NCBI GenBank assembly: GCA_934725005.1
Contig: CAKVBE010000023.1
Span: forward strand, 1 to 10,601
Direction: 5' to 3'
DNA: 10,601 nt
From: an uncultured Rickettsiales bacterium
Lineage (GTDB): Bacteria; Pseudomonadota; Alphaproteobacteria; Rickettsiales; UBA1997
The translations under genes and the position numbers were made by a program. This document shows positions 6,435-10,601 of the stretch, in pieces. The stretch's first letter is position 1. Each line of letters starts with the position of its first letter. The notes below the pieces were generated by a model that was not told the origin of the DNA, searched no databases, and saw only the letters and a program-made list of their open reading frames with translations.

Positions 6435-7623
6435 AATACTTCAAAATATCTTCTTTTTTACAACAAAAATTACATTCAGAAAAATAACTTCTCGCCAGAT
6501 TCATGTAGGGTCCATATTTTTTTTGTTCAAAAATACCGATACTATTTAAATCATTAATATTAATCGGTAGTTTTATGTTTTCCAAACTATCTAAAAAATT
6601 TAGATATTTATTTATTTTTTCAACATAATATCCATGGTCATTATTTATGATACTAATAACAATTATACTCTTAATTATATCTTTATCTTTTAAATTAAAA
6701 AATAAATTTTTAACGCTATTTTCATCTATTATTCTATCTTTATAACTATTTACTACCTCAATAAACTTGAATTCGTTGTTTGTTAAAACTAGATTCTCTT
6801 TTACATAATCTATTTTGTTCTTTGACACAATTAATGACAAACTAAAAACATTTTGCGGTACAAAATTTATAAAATTTTTTATAGAGCAAAAAACCTCAAA
6901 ATTACTTAAATCTAAATAATTCACACCGAGTATTTCATAAATAAAACCATTTTGTTCCATGATTTTTAGCACTTTAATTGGATAAGTACCATTAATTATT
7001 TTTATAAATTCGTGTTTTATTCTTTCTTTAGATAAATTTTTTATGTAATTTTTATACTTAACACAAGCATAAAAACTTTCATAATCGAAATTAAAACTAT
7101 ATTCTGAATAAAATCTAAAAAACCTTAAAACTCTAAGATAATCTTCCTGTATTCTTTTCTCAGGTTCACCAATAAACTTTATCATTCCATTTTTTAAATC
7201 ATTCAGACCATAAAAATAATCATACAGATTACCAAGATGATCTACGTACAATGCATTAAATGTAAAATCCCGTCTTTTTGCATCCTCAAAGTATGAATTA
7301 GTATAAATGACATCAGCATGTCTGCCATCCGCATTTAAATCATATCTTAATGTTGTAATTTCATATTTATTATTGTTTATAATTGCAGTCACAGTCCCAA
7401 ATTTTAGACCCGTTGTCAAATATTTAATATTATTACTTTCTAAAACATTTATAACTTCAATCGGCTTCAACTTCGTTGCAAAATCAAAATCGTCTATTTT
7501 TCTATTTACAATGTAATTTCTCACACAACCGCCAACGAGCATAAGTTCATCAGTTTTGTTTAATAGATCAAACAAAACAGCAACACCGCCATGTATTAAA
7601 TTCTTGAAATTCAGATTGAACAT
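6415..7623 (-). CDS. cca: CCA tRNA nucleotidyltransferase
   Basis: This class II nucleotidyltransferase adds or repairs the 3'-CCA end of tRNAs in the cytoplasm. Motifs in order are VGGCVRN (30-36), the catalytic DDFDFAT with the D45/D47 pair, GLKFGTVTA (72-80), ITTLRYD then DGRHADV (89-104), the RRDFTFNALY motif (117-126) and KRIQEDYLRVLRFFRF (156-171) with the conserved R/D/R/R pattern. The C-terminal 200 residues are helical and diverged, as usual. The length (402) suits a CCA enzyme and no HD domain is evident. The poly(A) polymerase PcnB is the main alternative, since the two share this fold. Size and the single copy here favour CCA. No Shine-Dalgarno is visible. The gene lies 73 bases behind hpf on the same strand, with a hairpin between them. 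Confidence 0.9.
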   Translation of the reverse strand: MFNLNFKNLIHGGVAVLFDLLNKTDELMLVGGCVRNYIVNRKIDDFDFATKLKPIEVINVLESNNIKYLTTGLKFGTVTAIINNNKYEITTLRYDLNADGRHADVIYTNSYFEDAKRRDFTFNALYVDHLGNLYDYFYGLNDLKNGMIKFIGEPEKRIQEDYLRVLRFFRFYSEYSFNFDYESFYACVKYKNYIKNLSKERIKHEFIKIINGTYPIKVLKIMEQNGFIYEILGVNYLDLSNFEVFCSIKNFINFVPQNVFSLSLIVSKNKIDYVKENLVLTNNEFKFIEVVNSYKDRIIDENSVKNLFFNLKDKDIIKSIIVISIINNDHGYYVEKINKYLNFLDSLENIKLPININDLNSIGIFEQKKYGPYMNLARSYFSECNFCCKKEDILKYLKEHLL

Positions 7624-7650
7624 CTGTCGATTTTTAAAACTTCTAAAACC

Positions 7651-7683
7651 TAGCCTTAACCAAACTATCTATGGAAAAGGCTA
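7651..7683 (-). terminator. Hairpin between hpf and cca, possible terminator or attenuator
   Basis: TAGCCTT (7651-7657) and AAGGCTA (7677-7683) form a perfect 7-bp stem, with an additional CCA/TGG 3-bp stem inside it across an A-A internal loop. In the minus-strand transcript the stem is followed by GGTTTTAGAAG and further T-rich sequence toward cca. This could end or reduce readthrough from hpf, but the T-run is interrupted. No separate cca promoter was evident. Confidence 0.35.
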
Positions 7684-7696
7684 ATAAGAAACATTA

Positions 7697-8287
7697 TTAT
7701 CTATAATTCTTTGGATTAATCCAAGAGATCAAGCCATCCGGTCTTTTATAGACCACATTAATAAGCCCATTGTTCTTATTTATAAACATAAAGGCCGGCA
7801 AATTTAGCAAATCCATCTTCATCAATGCCTCGTCTATAGTTAACTCTTCTATTTCTGTTTCTTTTTCCTCTACAACTTTTATCTCATCCTTATCATCTTT
7901 AACTGATGAATCTTCTGTATTAAATACATCTTCTAAAATAGATCTATTAGCCAGTATATAAGGTAAATCGCTCACAGAAATTTTATTCCTATAGTCCCTC
8001 AATTTATTTTTGTATTTTCTAAGTTGAGATAGTATTTTCATCAAAGCCATATCAAACGATTGATATATATCATACGCTTCAGCTGAAGACTTTACCAAAA
8101 TTCCCCTTCTCTCACCTTCATTTATAACAATTTTTGCTGTTATAATTTTACCATTCTTTGTAAACACAACCTTCACATCGGCTTTATCACAATTTATAGC
8201 TTTGTTTATAGATTGCACCAATCTTTCCTCAACATAAGAAGGCAAGCTTACTCCTAATGAAATATTTCCAGATATATCTAATTTCAT
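7697..8287 (-). CDS. hpf: Long-form ribosome hibernation promoting factor (HPF/RaiA family)
   Basis: This is a ribosome-associated inhibitor that binds the 30S subunit and, in its long form, pairs two 70S ribosomes into inactive 100S dimers under stress or in stationary phase. The N-terminal ~100 residues carry the RaiA fold: MKLDISG, an amphipathic helix VEERLVQSINKAI, and strands ending in AYDIYQSFDMALMKILSQLRKYKNKLRDYR. An acidic linker (about 120-148) leads to the C-terminal dimerisation domain (about 149-196: IDEALMKMDLLNLPAFMFIN, then VVYKRPDGLISWI), which defines the long form. The length (196) is typical. Upstream on the minus strand TTGACT (8339-8344) could be a -35 box, but no convincing -10 follows, and no Shine-Dalgarno is seen. 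The gene is divergent from the 545-residue protein gene. Confidence 0.93.
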   Translation of the reverse strand: MKLDISGNISLGVSLPSYVEERLVQSINKAINCDKADVKVVFTKNGKIITAKIVINEGERRGILVKSSAEAYDIYQSFDMALMKILSQLRKYKNKLRDYRNKISVSDLPYILANRSILEDVFNTEDSSVKDDKDEIKVVEEKETEIEELTIDEALMKMDLLNLPAFMFINKNNGLINVVYKRPDGLISWINPKNYR

Positions 8288-8378
8288 ATAAAATAAAGTT
8301 TATTCAACTGTGCTAATAGTTAAACATTAAATAGCTTAAGTCAAATAGAATTAATAATAAAAAAAATTTATTTAATTA

Positions 8379-8407
8379 TTGACATCTATCTAATATTATT
8401 GTATAAT
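8379..8407 (+). promoter_or_regulatory. Perfect consensus sigma70 promoter
   Basis: TTGACA (8379-8384) and TATAAT (8402-8407) match the consensus at all twelve positions and are separated by the ideal 17 bases. Transcription would start near 8413-8415, giving a leader of about 33 bases before the ATG at 8447. This is the strongest promoter match in the window and points to high, possibly constitutive, expression of the downstream gene. It also rules against a TTG start at 8399, which would lie upstream of the transcript. Confidence 0.85.
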
Positions 8408-8434
8408 TATACTATATTATTATTTACTTATAAT

Positions 8435-8441
8435 AAGGAAG
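8435..8441 (+). promoter_or_regulatory. Strong Shine-Dalgarno setting the start at 8447
   Basis: AAGGAAG, with its AGGA core at 8436-8439, lies seven bases before ATG 8447. Almost every other gene in the window lacks a recognisable ribosome binding site. This fixes the start 16 codons inside the longest open frame. Confidence 0.8.
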
Positions 8442-8446
8442 TTATA

Positions 8447-10084
8447 ATGGAAAATTTTTTTAAAACAACAAACATTTCAAAACAAACTTTAGCTAACATA
8501 TACGATTCTTTTGAGTTAAAGAAAACTAGTAATACCGAACGTTTTATGTTAAAAGACTGTGAAAAGTTGATAAATAGTGTAAAGGAAATAAGTAACAGTA
8601 AAGAACGTAACAAAGTGATAAATATATTAAATTCTATAATTAAAGATTTTTTAAATTATGAAACATTAACTTGGATATCTGATAAAGAATTTATTGAAAA
8701 ATTGTTTCTTATCAGAAAAGAAGGATTTCTTCATGATGAATACAATCCGTACACAGAAATCGCAAAAGCAACAACTAGAATGAGTCTCTTAGCTGAAAAT
8801 ATGAAAAAAGAAGTATGTAAAGATGAAAAAAATCATTCTGACAAAAAAAAGCAAATAGATGCATTAATAAAAGAGATTGAAGATAGAAAATATATTGATA
8901 TAATTAAGAACTTTAATCAGATCTTTAAAGATTATTACACAATAGAGGAAATTGGTCTAGAAAATTACCTACAATCAGCACAAGCTATTAAACAAACCCT
9001 AAACGAATTAAATGAGATTATAGCACTAAATAATTTCAATAAATTAAAAAAAGAAAGTAAGGAATACTTGGAAAATATAAAAAATATAATACTTGAGCAT
9101 TATTTTAATGAAGAGAATAAAAATAGATTTCTGGACAAGGCTTTAGAGCTAGAGCAAAAATCAGACTCAGAGTATGACAAAAAAATTGTAAATTTTTTCA
9201 AAGAAAACTTTTCTAACGAGTATGAAGAAAAAATAAAGATTGAAAAAAATACAAAAATGTTGTTGTTACCATGTTTAAATAGATGTGATAAAGAAGGATA
9301 TTTAAAAAAATTGTTAGAAGATATAAAAACAAGAGGTATAACTCTAAAATTAATTGAAGAAATGTACTGCGAAAATAAATGTTACATAGACAACGAAAAA
9401 CAGGAAAAAGAAGCTGAAATGTCAAAAAGAGAAAAACCGGGTCTATTTGCAAAAATTTTTGGTACAAAAAACAAAGTTAAAAAAGGGAAACAGAAACATT
9501 TAATAGAATATAGTCCAGAGGCCGTAAAAAAAGGATGTATAAATGAAAAGATAGAAAAATTCTTTGATAAATTAAAAAAAGAAAAACTTGTAAATGAGTT
9601 TAAAATAAATGAAGATGGCAAATTTATAGTTGAGTTTAAACAACAGGTTTTACCCGACAAAAATAAAGAAGAAATAAAAGCAGGTGCTAAAAAAATAATT
9701 GAAGAAGTTCAACCAAAAGTAAATGTAAGTACTACAGAAAAATATTCAGAAGATGATTTTGATAAATCAAAAAATACTAATTCTGTAGAAGAAAAACTTG
9801 TAGATGAGATTAAAATAGGCAATAATAACAAGTTCATGGTAGAACCTGAAGAACAGATTTTGTCTAATAAAAATAAAGAAAGGATAGAAATAAGAACTAA
9901 AAAAATAGTTGAAAAATTTCAACCAAAAGCAAAAGAAAGTTTCACTGAAAGGTATTTAAGAAATAACGAAAGTGTAAAAGAGAACAAAATAGAAGAGAAC
10001 GAATCAGAAAGAGGTGTAAAGAAATTAGTAAAATTCTTTGAAAATAAAAAAGAAGGTGAAAAAAGGTGTAGTGTTAGATGCTAA
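8447..10084 (+). CDS. Uncharacterised helix-rich repeat protein, 545 residues
   Basis: I do not recognise this protein. It is very hydrophilic and Lys/Glu-rich, with no signal peptide or membrane segment, so it starts in the cytoplasm. Residues 1-320 look mainly alpha-helical and include possible coiled-coil stretches (for example around 110-140 and 170-220). A basic region, KREKPGLFAKIFGTKNKVKKG, spans about 327-347. Residues 379-433 and 449-503 are diverged copies of the same unit (period 70 residues, about 29 identities in 55). The last 24 residues (522-545) are net basic and end CSVRC. The frame is open from TTG 8399, but the promoter and Shine-Dalgarno place the start at ATG 8447. A terminator follows directly, so it is a single-gene transcript. 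In a VirB-type T4SS organism, a strongly expressed hydrophilic orphan with a basic tail could be a secreted effector. That is inference only; a cytoplasmic structural role is equally possible. Confidence 0.85.
   Translation: MENFFKTTNISKQTLANIYDSFELKKTSNTERFMLKDCEKLINSVKEISNSKERNKVINILNSIIKDFLNYETLTWISDKEFIEKLFLIRKEGFLHDEYNPYTEIAKATTRMSLLAENMKKEVCKDEKNHSDKKKQIDALIKEIEDRKYIDIIKNFNQIFKDYYTIEEIGLENYLQSAQAIKQTLNELNEIIALNNFNKLKKESKEYLENIKNIILEHYFNEENKNRFLDKALELEQKSDSEYDKKIVNFFKENFSNEYEEKIKIEKNTKMLLLPCLNRCDKEGYLKKLLEDIKTRGITLKLIEEMYCENKCYIDNEKQEKEAEMSKREKPGLFAKIFGTKNKVKKGKQKHLIEYSPEAVKKGCINEKIEKFFDKLKKEKLVNEFKINEDGKFIVEFKQQVLPDKNKEEIKAGAKKIIEEVQPKVNVSTTEKYSEDDFDKSKNTNSVEEKLVDEIKIGNNNKFMVEPEEQILSNKNKERIEIRTKKIVEKFQPKAKESFTERYLRNNESVKENKIEENESERGVKKLVKFFENKKEGEKRCSVRC
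9581..9955 (+). repeat. Diverged 210-bp tandem duplication within the 545-residue protein gene
   Basis: Unit A starts at 9581 and unit B at 9791, exactly 210 bases (70 codons) apart and in frame. Both begin with EKLV-x-E, share GAAAAACTTGTA at the DNA level, and continue through KF-x-VE, KNKE, KKI and QPK to T-E-x-Y. About 55 of the 70 residues align; the last 15 of each period do not. The divergence indicates an old duplication kept under coding constraint. Confidence 0.8.
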
Positions 10085-10106
10085 TACCATCTAAATACAG
10101 ATAATC

Positions 10107-10141
10107 CAGCATTGATTTAGAAAAATCAATGCTGATTTTTT
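10107..10141 (+). terminator. Rho-independent terminator after the 545-residue protein gene
   Basis: A perfect 12-bp stem (10107-10118 with 10123-10134) closes a 4-base AGAA loop and is followed by A and six Ts (10136-10141). It begins 22 bases after the stop codon. No T-run follows on the minus strand, so it serves the plus-strand gene rather than the convergent kdsA. Confidence 0.88.
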
Positions 10142-10146
10142 ATACA

Positions 10147-10601
10147 TCAAGCCAATATATTATAATTTTCTATTTCTATTGGATTTTCTTTTGCTATTTC
10201 ATCCAATAATTTAAGTCGTGCTAAAAATTTTTCTAATTTGTTCAAATAGATCATATTAGCTGAATCGCTTGGAGCGCAAGGAGGATTATCATGAACTTCA
10301 GCAAATACACCAGATACACCAACAGATATAGCAGCTGATGCTAAAACTAATGCCATATCTCTATTACCACCAGTTACTCTTCCACCAGGTAGTTGACAAG
10401 CATGTGTACAATCAACAGTTACAGGAGCCCATTGTGACATAATTGGAAATGCTCTCATATCCATAACAAGTGTACCATAACCAAAAGCAGTTCCTCTGTC
10501 ACTTAGAATAACATCATGATTCCCAAAAGAATTAATTTTTTTAACAACAGATTCCATTGTCCATGGAGCTAATTGCTGCATTTTTTTAACATGTATAGGC
10601 T
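10147..10601 (-). CDS. kdsA: 3-deoxy-8-phosphooctulonate synthase KdsA, 5' part outside window
   Basis: KdsA condenses phosphoenolpyruvate with arabinose 5-phosphate to make KDO-8-phosphate, the committed step to the KDO sugar of the LPS core. About 150 C-terminal residues are visible, and the frame stays open to the window edge (PIHVKK before the internal Met at 10581, which is not the start). Family elements in order are VKK-x-Q-x-LAPW, the DRGTAFGYGTLVMDMRAF block, DCTHACQLPGG with a conserved His, a GGNRD segment, and FAEVHDNPPCAPSDSANM with the Glu, His and Asp expected at the active or metal site. VKKMQQ replaces the common VKK-x-QF. The Cys/Asn position that separates metal-dependent from metal-independent KdsA lies outside the window. 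With lptFG it shows that the organism makes LPS. Confidence 0.94.
   Translation of the reverse strand, partial: PIHVKKMQQLAPWTMESVVKKINSFGNHDVILSDRGTAFGYGTLVMDMRAFPIMSQWAPVTVDCTHACQLPGGRVTGGNRDMALVLASAAISVGVSGVFAEVHDNPPCAPSDSANMIYLNKLEKFLARLKLLDEIAKENPIEIENYNILA

Noticed and set aside
8312..8335. Imperfect inverted repeat upstream of hpf
   Set aside because: Only two 4-bp stems separated by an unequal internal loop in AT-rich DNA; not distinguishable from chance.
8399..8446. A 16-codon N-terminal extension of the 545-residue protein beginning at TTG 8399
   Set aside because: It overlaps the -10 box of a perfect promoter and lies upstream of the predicted transcript start; ATG 8447 has a strong Shine-Dalgarno.
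9213..9660. Two overlapping minus-strand open frames inside the 545-residue protein gene
   Set aside because: Their Phe/Leu/Ser-rich translations are what the antisense of Lys/Glu-rich coding sequence gives; no start signals are visible.
10579..10581. ATG as the kdsA start codon
   Set aside because: Upstream in-frame residues include the conserved VKK of the KdsA core, so this Met is internal and the gene is cut by the window edge.

Overview
The window is a very AT-rich, densely packed bacterial segment, by eye about three quarters A+T, with no rRNA, tRNA, insertion sequence or CRISPR array that I can see. LPS genes (lptF, lptG, kdsA), two VirB2-like conjugative-type pilins, a HemW with the alphaproteobacterial-style IYARP segment and a small, strongly AT-biased gene set point to a Gram-negative alphaproteobacterium. 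A host-associated Rickettsiales-like lineage fits best. That placement is inference from gene content and composition, not a phylogeny.

Layout, left to right. Bases 1-2365 (+) hold a translationally coupled block: lptF (5' end outside the window), lptG (ATGA overlap) and yidD (13-base overlap). Bases 2366-2898 (+) are a stand-alone VirB2-like pilin gene with its own sigma70-type promoter, a palindromic leader and a Rho-independent terminator. Bases 2968-5456 (-) are an unusual three-gene operon. It starts with a second VirB2-like protein carrying a roughly 95-residue extracytoplasmic extension, followed by the heme chaperone gene hemW and then a type IV prepilin-like protein. The junctions are a 9-base gap and a 4-base ATGA overlap. 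Divergent promoters at about 5470-5524 separate this operon from lgt (+, 5545-6348).

Bases 6415-8287 (-) carry the CCA tRNA nucleotidyltransferase gene and a long-form ribosome hibernation factor gene, read in the order hpf then cca, with a hairpin between them. Bases 8447-10084 (+) encode a 545-residue hydrophilic, helix-rich protein of unknown function. It has a perfect consensus sigma70 promoter, a strong Shine-Dalgarno and a terminator, and it contains a diverged 70-residue tandem duplication. Bases 10147-10601 (-) are the C-terminal part of kdsA, whose 5' end lies beyond the window.

Functionally, lptF/lptG and kdsA serve lipopolysaccharide transport and synthesis. lgt and yidD serve lipoprotein maturation and membrane-protein insertion. 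The VirB2 proteins and the prepilin-like protein suggest cell-surface filaments or a type IV secretion system whose other parts lie elsewhere. cca and hpf are translation-related housekeeping genes. The least explained parts are the extended VirB2-like protein in the hemW operon and the strongly promoted 545-residue protein, which could be a secreted effector, though nothing in its sequence proves that.
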